DNA from: Rikenellaceae bacterium
Lineage (GTDB): Bacteria; Bacteroidota; Bacteroidia; Bacteroidales; Rikenellaceae
NCBI GenBank assembly: GCA_020859745.1
Contig: JAJBVQ010000187.1
Span: 1-19,548, forward strand
DNA: 19,548 nt
Reading direction: 5' to 3'
In this document: piece after piece, positions 8,069-14,171 of the stretch
Layout: the number at the start of each line of letters is the position of its first letter
Numbering within the stretch: position 1 is the first letter of the stretch
Program-made: the position numbers and the translations under genes
The notes under the pieces: model-generated
Database searches by the model: none
The model's input: only the letters and a program-made list of their open reading frames with translations
Told to the model about the DNA's origin: nothing

Positions 8069-8976
8069 TGGCAGGGTATATATCGGAATTTTTTGGATAT
8101 AGAGCAAAAGATATGTCAGAGATAGCCTTATCTGCTGCTGCAAAAAAGCTTTGTCCTTTTTCAGGTTCTTCATGTACAAAAATACTTTCTCGAGACAAGG
8201 TAATTTCGGGAGTTTGCGCTGTTAGGCAAAAAAGCCAAGGGTCACCAAGCACAATATGTTGCCCTATAAGGTTGTATGCAGAGAACTACAAAATGTTATA
8301 TGCTATTTCAGAGCGTGCTTTTCATGTACAATTAAATCTATATGCTGGCAGAGCAGCTGTATTGAGAGCCAAAGAAGAAGGTGGCGCAATCGCCGTTTTT
8401 GGTAAAGGGTGGGGTGGCGAATTAAGATTGCCACAGCGAAAAGGTACAGGTTCTTATTTCGTCGATTGGGTTCTGGCCCGGTTAGATGCCAATGGAGAAT
8501 TAGTGGATTTTACTGCAATAGAAGTTCAAACAATAGACACTACAGGGAGTTATTTAAATGCCCAAAAAGCCCTTAGTCAGAACAGAGAAATTATCAGTGA
8601 TACTGTCGGACTTAATTGGGAAAATGTATCAAAACGAATAATTCCGCAATTAATATATAAAGGACAAGTATTACAACGTGAAGATTTGTGTAAAACGGGG
8701 CTCTTCTTTGTTTGTCCTCAGCCTATATATGAACGAGTCATTAATCGGCTTGGAGGTAAAGAAAAGCTTCCTGCTTTTCCATCGCAACCGGCTTCAATTC
8801 ATTTTATCTCTTATGACTATCGCCCAACAGAGATAAACGACGGTGAAATATTTCCGCTTGATATAATAGAAGAGCATTGTACAACGGTATACAAAATTCA
8901 AGAAGCATTTTCTTCATTGAATTTGCCGGAAGGCAATGTATATCGAGATGCGATTTGCAAATCGTTATACCAATAA
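8068..8976 (+). CDS. Type II restriction endonuclease, NotI-family-like
   Basis: The ATG at 8068-8070 shares one base with the TAA of the methyltransferase, so translation is probably coupled. The 302-residue protein has a cysteine-rich N-terminal part: Cys29 (CPF), Cys36, Cys50 (GVCAVRQ) and Cys64/Cys65 (ICCPIRLY). This resembles the four-cysteine iron-binding fold known in NotI. The centre holds a PD-(D/E)xK-type active site in the variant seen in NotI: YFVDW (Asp133) and then IEVQTID (Glu152, Gln154). The family is recognised by eye, not by search. NotI cuts GCGGCCGC and its relative EagI cuts CGGCCG; the target here could be either or another GC-rich site. It ends directly at a strong terminator. 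No sign of damage is seen. Confidence 0.8.
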   Translation: MAGYISEFFGYRAKDMSEIALSAAAKKLCPFSGSSCTKILSRDKVISGVCAVRQKSQGSPSTICCPIRLYAENYKMLYAISERAFHVQLNLYAGRAAVLRAKEEGGAIAVFGKGWGGELRLPQRKGTGSYFVDWVLARLDANGELVDFTAIEVQTIDTTGSYLNAQKALSQNREIISDTVGLNWENVSKRIIPQLIYKGQVLQREDLCKTGLFFVCPQPIYERVINRLGGKEKLPAFPSQPASIHFISYDYRPTEINDGEIFPLDIIEEHCTTVYKIQEAFSSLNLPEGNVYRDAICKSLYQ

Positions 8977-9013
8977 ATGAAAAGAGCACCGAGGTTCGGT
9001 GCTCTTTTCATTT
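8975..9013 (+). terminator. Perfect 18-bp terminator of the restriction-modification genes
   Basis: The stem arms are 8975-8992 and 8996-9013 with a 3-base loop. The arms end in tttt/aaaa on both sides, so it can act in both directions. It overlaps the last base or two of the endonuclease TAA. Confidence 0.85.
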
Positions 9014-9095
9014 AGAGAAAAAACGTACATTTTTCAACGTATTTTTTATGTCCAATTAAAAATGCGGACAGATTGCGGACACGGATGGCAAAAGA
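9014..9095. other. Short non-coding link with a TGCGGACA direct repeat
   Basis: Between the two terminators lie 82 bases with tgcggaca at 9063-9070 and again at 9074-9081. An open frame starts at 9086 (MAKEKPQ...), but it runs through a terminator and the antisense of a tRNA, so I do not call a gene. It may be the scar of an integration site. Confidence 0.3.
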
Positions 9096-9134
9096 AAAAC
9101 CTCAAATAATTGAATATCAATTATTTGAGGTTTT
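9096..9134 (-). terminator. Perfect 18-bp terminator after tRNA-Leu
   Basis: Arms at 9096-9113 and 9117-9134 (start aaaacctcaaat) are fully complementary with a 3-base loop. It lies 7 bases beyond the 3' end of tRNA-Leu on the minus strand, where the stem ends in a T run. The symmetry lets it work in both directions. Confidence 0.85.
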
Positions 9135-9141
9135 CAAAAAG

Positions 9142-9223
9142 TACCCGGAGCCGGGATCGAACCGGCACGAATTGCTTCATTGGTGTTTGAGACCAACGCG
9201 TCTACCAATTCCGCCATCCGGGC
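9142..9223 (-). tRNA. tRNA-Leu (anticodon CAA)
   Basis: The minus strand folds into a type II tRNA. The acceptor strand GCCCGGA pairs with UCCGGGU (a G-U at 1:72), the D-arm region is GGCGGAAUUGGUAGACGC, the anticodon arm is UUGGU-CUCAAAC-ACCAA with CAA in the middle, there is a long variable arm (UGAAGCAAUUCGU), and the T-arm is GCCGG-UUCGAUC-CCGGC. The discriminator base is A at 9142 and CCA is not encoded. The anticodon reads the UUG codon. Its 3' end faces the restriction-modification island. Confidence 0.95.
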
Positions 9224-9229
9224 AATAAT

Positions 9230-9263
9230 TTACCGCCATTCATAATAAATATGACGGCGGTAA
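9230..9263 (-). terminator. Hairpin between rpsT and tRNA-Leu, weak terminator or processing stem
   Basis: An 8-bp stem (ttaccgcc 9230-9237 with ggcggtaa 9256-9263) is followed on the minus strand by AATTATT and then the tRNA 5' end. The poor T run leaves open whether rpsT transcription stops here or reads into tRNA-Leu. A separate 12-base palindrome (gcggatatccgc) is at 9289-9300. Confidence 0.4.
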
Positions 9264-9316
9264 TATCTCGATTTTCCATCTTCGGACAGCGGATATCCGC
9301 GCCGTCCCGGAAATAA

Positions 9317-9571
9317 CTACGCCAACGCGTTAACCTTCAGCTGCAACGAGCTTTTCAGGTTAGCCGCCTTGTTGTCGTGAATGATATTCTTCTTGGCCAG
9401 CTTGTCCAGCATAGCAACTACCTTCGGCAGCAGAGCCTCGGCAGCAGCCTTGTCCGTCGTGTTACGCAAAGCCTTCACCGCGTTACGCGTGGTTTTGTGG
9501 TAATATTTGTTGTGCAGACGACGGGTTTCAGTCTGACGGATACGTTTTTTGGATGACTTGTGATTTGCCAT
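9317..9571 (-). CDS. rpsT: 30S ribosomal protein S20
   Basis: The 84-residue basic protein starts MANHKSSKKRIRQTETRRLHN and shows the S20 helical pattern with KALRNTTDKAAAEALLPKV and the KNIIHDNKAANLKSSL ending, in which HxNKAAxxKS is the family signature. S20 is a primary binder of 16S rRNA in the small subunit. An upstream in-frame ATG at 9634 exists, but it lies inside the antisense of tRNA-Glu; the MANHKS start at 9571 is the conserved one. The gene follows tRNA-Glu by 31 bases on the same strand and probably shares its promoter at about 9728-9759. Confidence 0.97.
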   Translation of the reverse strand: MANHKSSKKRIRQTETRRLHNKYYHKTTRNAVKALRNTTDKAAAEALLPKVVAMLDKLAKKNIIHDNKAANLKSSLQLKVNALA

Positions 9572-9602
9572 TACGTTTAAAATCTCTGTGTTTTTATTTT
9601 CG

Positions 9603-9674
9603 TAGTCCCTAGGGGAATCGAACCCCTCTTCCAAGAATGAAAATCTTGTGTCCTAACCGATAGACGAAGGGACC
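9603..9674 (-). tRNA. tRNA-Glu (anticodon UUC)
   Basis: The minus strand gives acceptor GGUCCCU paired with AGGGACU, D-arm UCGUCUAUCGGUUAGGAC, anticodon arm CAAGA-UUUUCAU-UCUUG with UUC, and T-arm GGGG-UUCGAUU-CCCC. The discriminator is A at 9603 and CCA is not encoded. It is the first gene of a short unit followed by rpsT. Confidence 0.96.
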
Positions 9675-9727
9675 ATCCTTCAACCGCAATCCCCGGACAA
9701 CCATTCCGTTACCCGGATTACGGACTG

Positions 9728-9759
9728 CAAAGGTAAATACTCTTTTTTATTCCGCCAAA
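9728..9759 (-). promoter_or_regulatory. Complete Bacteroidota promoter for tRNA-Glu/rpsT
   Basis: On the minus strand a -33 TTTG (9756-9759) is followed after 20 bases by a -7 TACCTTTG (9728-9735). Both match the known Bacteroidota consensus and spacing. The start of transcription would fall about 45-50 bases before the tRNA 5' end. Confidence 0.75.
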
Positions 9760-9797
9760 TTTTTTCGGCAGCCTTTTTCGGGTAAACCCGCCCGTTG

Positions 9798-11129
9798 TCA
9801 GCGCGTCAGCTCCTCCTCGGCACGGATAAAGCGGTCGAAACCGAATTTTTGCAGCACGGCAGTCATCAACGCATCAACCCGGTCGAGGCACAGGTTCCCG
9901 ATACTTCCCGCATGCGTATGGTGCACTTCGCGGCTCGGCTTGTAAGTGCCGTTCTCGATCTCCAGCCCCACCTGGCGGTAAGCCTCGCGGAACGGAACAC
10001 CGCTCAGCACCAGTTTATTGACCACCTCGACGCTAAACAGGTAATCGTATTTCGGATCGTCCAGGATATCGGTTTTCACCGTGATATGCCGCAGCATGTA
10101 GTCCGCCATCCCCACGCACTCCTTGAGGGTCTGTATCGCCGGGAAAAGCACCTCTTTCAAAAGTTGCAAGTCCCGGAAATAGCCGGTCGGCAGGTTGGTC
10201 GTCATCATGGCGACCTCGTTGGGCAGGGCCATCAGGCGGTTGCACTTGCTGCGCATCAGCTCCCACACGTCGGGGTTCTTCTTGTGCGGCATGATGCTCG
10301 AACCGGTGGTCAGCTCCGGCGGATAGGCGATGAACGAAAAGTTCTGCGACAGGAACAGGCAGTTGTCCGTCGCGAGCTTATTGAGCGTCGCCGCAATGGA
10401 CGACATGGCATGCGCCAGCAGGCGCTCGGTCTTGCCGCGGCCCATCTGGGCATAAACTACATTGTAGCTCAAGGTGTCGAACCCCAGAAGTTCGGTGGTC
10501 ATCTCGCGGTTCAGCGGGAATGACGACCCGTACCCTGCCGCCGAACCGAGCGGATTCTTGTTGCAGACGCGGTAGGCGGCCTCCATCATGGCGAGGTCGT
10601 CCACCAGCCCTTCGGCGAATGCCCCGAACCAAAGCCCGAAGCTGGAGGGCATGGCGATCTGCAAATGGGTATATCCGGGCATCAGCACCCCTTTGTGCTG
10701 CTCGGCCAGTTTCTGCAAGGTGTCGAACAGGCATTTGACGCCCGTGACGATATGGTAGATCTCGCGCCGCAGGTAGATGCGCAGATCGACCAGTACCTGA
10801 TCGTTCCGCGAACGGCCGCTGTGTATCTTCTTGCCGGTGTCGCCGACCTGCCGGGTAAGCATCAGTTCGACTTGCGAATGGATGTCTTCCACGTCGTCCT
10901 CGATGCGGAAGTTCCCGGCTTCCATCTCCTTATAAATGGCTTTGAGTTCGCGCTGCACGTCGGCCAGCTCCGCGGGGGTCAGCAACCCGATGGTTTCGAG
11001 CATGCGGGTATGGGCCAGCGAGCCGAGAACGTCGGCTTCGGCCAGGTACATATCCATCTCCCGGTCGCGACCGACGGTAAAACTGTCCACTTCTGCGGTG
11101 GCACAACCGCTTTTCTGCCAAAGTTTCAT
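9798..11129 (-). CDS. argH: Argininosuccinate lyase
   Basis: The 443-residue cytoplasmic enzyme splits argininosuccinate into arginine and fumarate, the last step of arginine synthesis. Family motifs are HSGRSRNDQ (103-111), GYTHLQIAMPSSFGLWFGAF (152-171, with the Thr-His pair at 154-155), NKNPLGSAAGYG (190-201) and the fumarase/aspartase-superfamily signature TGSSIMPHKKNPD (275-287), which holds the catalytic serine. The ORF can be extended 44 codons upstream, but that part is repeat DNA and the promoter; the MKLWQKSG start at 11129 is the family start and is preceded by an A-rich AAAAAGAGAT. A -7 box lies at 11161-11168. No other arginine gene is adjacent here. The gene looks intact. Confidence 0.97.
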   Translation of the reverse strand: MKLWQKSGCATAEVDSFTVGRDREMDMYLAEADVLGSLAHTRMLETIGLLTPAELADVQRELKAIYKEMEAGNFRIEDDVEDIHSQVELMLTRQVGDTGKKIHSGRSRNDQVLVDLRIYLRREIYHIVTGVKCLFDTLQKLAEQHKGVLMPGYTHLQIAMPSSFGLWFGAFAEGLVDDLAMMEAAYRVCNKNPLGSAAGYGSSFPLNREMTTELLGFDTLSYNVVYAQMGRGKTERLLAHAMSSIAATLNKLATDNCLFLSQNFSFIAYPPELTTGSSIMPHKKNPDVWELMRSKCNRLMALPNEVAMMTTNLPTGYFRDLQLLKEVLFPAIQTLKECVGMADYMLRHITVKTDILDDPKYDYLFSVEVVNKLVLSGVPFREAYRQVGLEIENGTYKPSREVHHTHAGSIGNLCLDRVDALMTAVLQKFGFDRFIRAEEELTR

Positions 11130-11160
11130 ATCTCTTTTTCCCGAATTTATTCTGTTTCCA

Positions 11161-11168
11161 CAAAGATA
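11161..11168 (-). promoter_or_regulatory. -7 element (TATCTTTG) of argH
   Basis: TATCTTTG on the minus strand matches the consensus exactly, 31 bases before the argH ATG. The region where a -33 box is expected (about 11188-11192) is GC-rich without TTTG. Confidence 0.6.
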
Positions 11169-11212
11169 GTTTATTTGGCATAAAATCCGCGCCAGCTGCC
11201 AGCCCGGAACCA

Positions 11213-11272
11213 CCCCGGGTGGAGGGCTGCAACACTCGCTGCGCTCGGTCTTGCCCGCCACTGGTTCCGGGC
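11213..11272. repeat. Dispersed intergenic repeat, copy 1
   Basis: About 60 bases with a gggyggaggrctgcaac core, a cgctncgctyggt middle and a ctggytccg end align with 16394-16453 at roughly three of four positions by eye. Both copies lie just upstream or downstream of genes and code for nothing I recognise. A partial inverted copy of the ctgcaacc core is at 11338-11355. Confidence 0.55.
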
Positions 11273-11292
11273 CTGTGAAATAGTTTTTTAAC

Positions 11293-11405
11293 CGTAGGGT
11301 TTATCCTAGCCCGGAGCCGGCGCGGGAAAGACCTTTAGGTTGCAGCCCTGCGCCGGGGGAGACTCCGGGCTGCCCGCTTCGCGGAATATTTACGATAACC
11401 CTACG
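11293..11405. repeat. Nested palindromic element with terminal inverted repeats
   Basis: The ends are inverted repeats, cgtagggttTATC (11293-11305) and GATAaccctacg (11394-11405), differing by one extra T. Inside is a second inverted pair, agcccggag (11308-11316)/ctccgggct (11363-11371), and inside that ccggcgc (11317-11323)/gcgccgg (11350-11356). The nested symmetry and 113-base size resemble a MITE-like or palindromic repeat unit. Confidence 0.55.
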
Positions 11406-11522
11406 TTTATTTTGCAATGGGTCGTTCTGTTCATCACCCGGCAGGCCGACAAAAGACGCAACGCGTCCGCCTGCCCGGCGTAAGGGCAGTACCCTCTTGT
11501 TTGCGGAGAGCGTACCGCGCCA

Positions 11523-11582
11523 CGCCTCAAAAGTGAAATCGTTCGTGACGCATAAGCGTCGCGAACAAGATTTCCCGAGGCG
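11523..11582. repeat. Nested hairpin element
   Basis: Three inverted pairs are stacked: cgcctc (11523-11528)/gaggcg (11577-11582), gaaatc (11535-11540)/gatttc (11569-11574), and gttcgtgacgc (11541-11551)/gcgtcgcgaac (11556-11566, one G-T wobble) around an ataa loop. No coding function is visible. Confidence 0.5.
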
Positions 11583-11608
11583 CGCGGACAGAGAACGGTT
11601 TTTTGAGA

Positions 11609-11681
11609 GGCGCCCGCCCGCTAAAAGGGCAAGAATGCTTGTTTTGCGGAAGCAAAACCAAGTAGAATTGCCGCGGGCGCC
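11609..11681. repeat. Second nested hairpin element sharing a module with the 16.2-kb repeats
   Basis: Outer arms ggcgcccgc (11609-11617) and gcgggcgcc (11673-11681) enclose an inner hairpin cttgttttgc (11638-11647)/gcaaaaccaag (11652-11662, one bulge). The module cgcccgcccgct...gggcaagaatgc also occurs at 16205-16231. Confidence 0.5.
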
Positions 11682-11775
11682 GTCAGGAAATGGGCAGCGG
11701 AGGGTGTAAGTCCGGAGCCACAGTAAACCGGCGAGCGTAGAACCTGGCAGGCCCCTTCCCCCCGCGTAGGCTTGC
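11682..11775. other. Non-coding stretch, possible structured RNA fragment
   Basis: This part contains ggagggtgtaagtcc followed by cagtaaaccggcgag and cgtagaacctgg. The ggtgtaagtcc string reminds me of the 5' part of bacterial group II introns, but no reverse transcriptase or domain V is near, so at most it would be a fragment. It may simply belong to the surrounding repeats. Confidence 0.2.
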
Positions 11776-11783
11776 AACGTAGA

Positions 11784-11823
11784 GTAGTTACAGCCCGGCT
11801 GGAGTACCCAGCGGCCCCGCTGG
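11784..11823. repeat. Dispersed repeat with a 7-bp hairpin, copy 1
   Basis: The 22 bases 11784-11805 match 16171-16192 except for one base (gtagttacag versus gtaattacag, then cccggctggagt). They run into a palindrome ccagcgg/ccgctgg (11808-11823). The copy ends 26 bases from the stop of the downstream minus-strand gene and might also act in transcription ending. Confidence 0.55.
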
Positions 11824-11849
11824 CTCCGGCTTTAAAAACAGCCTACGGG

Positions 11850-13835
11850 TCAACGGACCACGAAGTCGCTTTTTTCCAGGTGTTCGTAATACGTTTGCAG
11901 CAGCGCCTTCATCTTTTCGACCTGCTCCGGGTCCGGTTTCGCGCCACGTTCGATCAGGTTATGCTGCTCCAGCGGATCATTGCGCAAATCGAACAAGTGC
12001 GTCACCTCGTGCTCGTCGAAAAACATCGCCGTCGAATCCGTGATCCACTGGAACGACTCGTTCAGGTAATTGATCGCGAACGCCCGAGACGAAGTCCGCA
12101 GAGAGTCCGCCCGCACCTCGAAAATATCCTGCCCGTAAGCGAAAAACGGCTTATCGTAGCCCGTCAGCCCCAGCAACGTCGGCATCAGGTCGATCTGCTG
12201 CGCCACATGGTAGTCGTCGCCCCGCAGCGAGCCGTCCGGCGTGTACATAAAGAAAACGATGTGCGAATTGCCCGTGGGGGCTTTCGATTCGTCGCCGTAC
12301 ACTTCGCTCGACACATGATCCGCCGTAAAGACGAAAATCGTGTTGTCGTACCACGGCTGCCCCTTCGCATAGTCGAAGAAATCGCGCAGCGAACGATCCG
12401 TATAGGCCACCGGCTGCTGCACCTTGGTGCGTCCCTGCGGCAAAATTTTCTCGTACTCCGCCGGAACCACGAACGGGTGGTGCGACGACAGCGTGAAGAT
12501 CGTAGCGAAAAACGGCTTCGGCGCGTCGTCCAGCTCGCGGGCCATATACTGCATGAACGGGCCGTCCCAGATGCCCCAGTAATCGTCATAGTCCTTCTTA
12601 CCCATCCGCGCCTCGTAATTTTCGCGTGTGCGGGCGTTCTCCACCCCAGACAGCTTGGCATAAGCCACAAAGCCCATCGACTTGTTCTCCGAACCGTTGA
12701 AGAACCAGGTCGAATAGCCCTCTTCGCCCAGGAGGCGCCCCAGTCCGCGGGTCTCGCCCAGCGACTGCGGCGTAATGACGAACGGCGTCTTGAATGACGG
12801 GATCGAGCTGAGTACCGACGGCAGGGCGTCGATCGACTTGCGCCCGTTGGCATAGCCGCGCCGGAACAGGTAACCGTGCCGCATCAGCGAGTCGAGGAAG
12901 GGCGTGTAGCTCACCTCGCCCTTGTACAGCTCCGGATTGAGATAGGCCGAATGCTCGTAGCTGAAGCTTTCGAGTACGAAGACCAGGATATTTTTCCCTT
13001 TCTGCGTCCCGAACCGGCTGTGGCGCAGGCTGTCCGGGGCCGGATAGTGGTAGGGCGTGTAGCGTGCGGCGAGTTCTTCCTCCGTCGGGAAATATTTCAC
13101 ATAGCTGATCTTCTTGTTGCTGATGGTACGCAGCACGCAGAAAGGGTTGCTGAGCACCACCGAGGCTTTGGCCGGCGAGACGGCGTACTGCGCCGCGTTG
13201 CTCATGGCGATCGGCCGGATGGCGTGGCTCAGGCCGCCGCGCATACCACCGACGAGCAACACAACGGAGCCGAGGGTAAGGACGGTATTAACGAACACGA
13301 ACACCCAGTTGCTTTTGATCCGTATGGGGGCCGGTTTCACCCGCCGGTAGAGCCACGCCATCCCCCACAGCAGCGCCGCGGCAACCAGGATCAGGTACCA
13401 GTTCTCGCCCGCCGCTTTCCACAGGATATGGCCCGTATTGTCGTTACCGGCGAAATGCAGCTCGTCCACCGTAACCCGTTTTTTGGCATAATGGAAATAG
13501 ACCGAGTCGGAGAGGTTTGTCAGGACGATGACCGCCCCGACGACCATCCATATCCAGAAAAGCATCCGCTGGTACCCCTTCCGCGCACGGGCGCGCAGCG
13601 GCAGCAGCGAGAGCACCACGAAAAGGCAGTAGCAGTAGCAGATATTGGCCGTGTCGAACAGCAGGCCGCCCCGTACCAGGGCGGGGATTTCGGCCCAAGC
13701 CATCGGCCCGAGTGTGTCGGTGTTGAGCAGGTAGAAGATAACGCGCAGTATGAAAAGGAGCACGTAGGCAAGGAACAGCCGCCAGGCCAGGACGGTGATG
13801 CTATTGTGCAGCCAGGGGCGCAGTCGTTCGTTCAT
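11850..13835 (-). CDS. LTA-synthase-like membrane sulfatase-fold protein
   Basis: The 661-residue protein has five hydrophobic segments in its N-terminal third (about 15-37, 50-80, 91-112, 146-164, 177-197). A large extracytoplasmic domain of the alkaline phosphatase/sulfatase superfamily follows. The metal and catalytic positions are visible: NILVFVLESFSYEH with Glu289, GRKSIDALPSV with the likely nucleophile Ser334, LSSHHPF with His453, FTADHVS with Asp506 and His507, and GNSHIVFFMYTPDG. In Gram-positives such enzymes polymerise glycerol phosphate; in Gram-negatives they usually transfer phosphoethanolamine or phosphoglycerol to envelope glycans or lipid A. The exact reaction here is unknown. 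The gene is preceded by a long hairpin region and a minus-strand -7 box at 14081-14088, which would give a leader of about 240 bases. It has no operon partner. Confidence 0.9.
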   Translation of the reverse strand: MNERLRPWLHNSITVLAWRLFLAYVLLFILRVIFYLLNTDTLGPMAWAEIPALVRGGLLFDTANICYCYCLFVVLSLLPLRARARKGYQRMLFWIWMVVGAVIVLTNLSDSVYFHYAKKRVTVDELHFAGNDNTGHILWKAAGENWYLILVAAALLWGMAWLYRRVKPAPIRIKSNWVFVFVNTVLTLGSVVLLVGGMRGGLSHAIRPIAMSNAAQYAVSPAKASVVLSNPFCVLRTISNKKISYVKYFPTEEELAARYTPYHYPAPDSLRHSRFGTQKGKNILVFVLESFSYEHSAYLNPELYKGEVSYTPFLDSLMRHGYLFRRGYANGRKSIDALPSVLSSIPSFKTPFVITPQSLGETRGLGRLLGEEGYSTWFFNGSENKSMGFVAYAKLSGVENARTRENYEARMGKKDYDDYWGIWDGPFMQYMARELDDAPKPFFATIFTLSSHHPFVVPAEYEKILPQGRTKVQQPVAYTDRSLRDFFDYAKGQPWYDNTIFVFTADHVSSEVYGDESKAPTGNSHIVFFMYTPDGSLRGDDYHVAQQIDLMPTLLGLTGYDKPFFAYGQDIFEVRADSLRTSSRAFAINYLNESFQWITDSTAMFFDEHEVTHLFDLRNDPLEQHNLIERGAKPDPEQVEKMKALLQTYYEHLEKSDFVVR

Positions 13836-13860
13836 CTTTTAGGGAATAAAAGCATGAGGA

Positions 13861-14014
13861 ACAACTGCCTGCACTTGAGGTACTAAGAGGAACCCGGCCG
13901 CGGACAGATGCCCTCATGCCGTATGGTTCGTATAAATACAATACAGGCATGTGGCTCTCTGTTCCCGCGGCCGTGAAGTCTCTTAGTTTTCAAGTGCGGA
14001 ACCTGAAGCTGTTT
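13861..14014 (-). ncRNA. Candidate structured RNA: long imperfect hairpin (6S-like shape)
   Basis: Paired arms, from the base up (plus-strand coordinates): 13861-13867 with 14008-14014 (one G-U on the minus strand), gcacttga 13872-13879 with 13991-13998, actaagag 13883-13890 with 13981-13988, a bubble of 6 and 6 bases, cggccgcgg 13896-13904 with 13966-13974, acaga 13905-13909 with 13959-13963, gcc 13911-13913 with 13954-13956, and catgcc 13916-13921 with 13947-13952. The top has two more 4-bp pairs. A minus-strand -7 box (TACCTTTG) about 70 bases upstream would make a transcript of about 200 bases. A rod with a bubble between GC-rich stems is the shape of 6S RNA, but I cannot confirm the family. 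It could also be a regulatory leader of the sulfatase-fold gene or a repeat. Confidence 0.35.
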
Positions 14015-14080
14015 TTCAGATTTTCGTTATGTCGCTAACGTTCGTTTCGGTGGTTTGTTATTTTTCGGTTGCTTACGGGG

Positions 14081-14088
14081 CAAAGGTA
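14081..14088 (-). promoter_or_regulatory. -7 element (TACCTTTG) towards the hairpin and the sulfatase-fold gene
   Basis: TACCTTTG on the minus strand matches the consensus. At a 20-base spacer there is TTTT (14109-14112), close to the TTTG -33 box. It is back-to-back with a plus-strand promoter. Confidence 0.6.
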
Positions 14089-14117
14089 CGATGTTTTCCG
14101 ACGTACCGAAAAAAGAG

Positions 14118-14125
14118 TATCTTTG
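14118..14125 (+). promoter_or_regulatory. -7 element (TATCTTTG) of the plus-strand ABC permease
   Basis: TATCTTTG matches the consensus exactly. TTTT at 14094-14097 lies 20 bases upstream as a near -33 box. Transcription would begin near 14132, about 40 bases before the chosen ATG. Confidence 0.65.
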
Positions 14126-14171
14126 TCCATATGCCCCAGGCGACTTCCGGGACAATTTTTCCGCCCATTCG

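Noticed and set aside
9086..9226. Short plus-strand frame starting MAKEKPQ as an integrase start
   Set aside because: It runs through a terminator and the complement of tRNA-Leu and has no recombinase motif.
9572..9634. 21-codon N-terminal extension of rpsT
   Set aside because: Part of it overlaps the tRNA-Glu gene, and S20 proteins start at MANHKS.
11130..11261. 44-codon N-terminal extension of argH
   Set aside because: It reads through the promoter and a dispersed repeat, and the family starts at MKLWQKSG.
11182..11849. CRISPR array or tandem repeat array
   Set aside because: The repeats are inverted and mosaic with no regular spacer-repeat period and no cas gene in the window.
11772..13886. 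Two long plus-strand frames (341 and 336 codons)
   Set aside because: Both are complements of the sulfatase-fold gene and have shadow-like composition.
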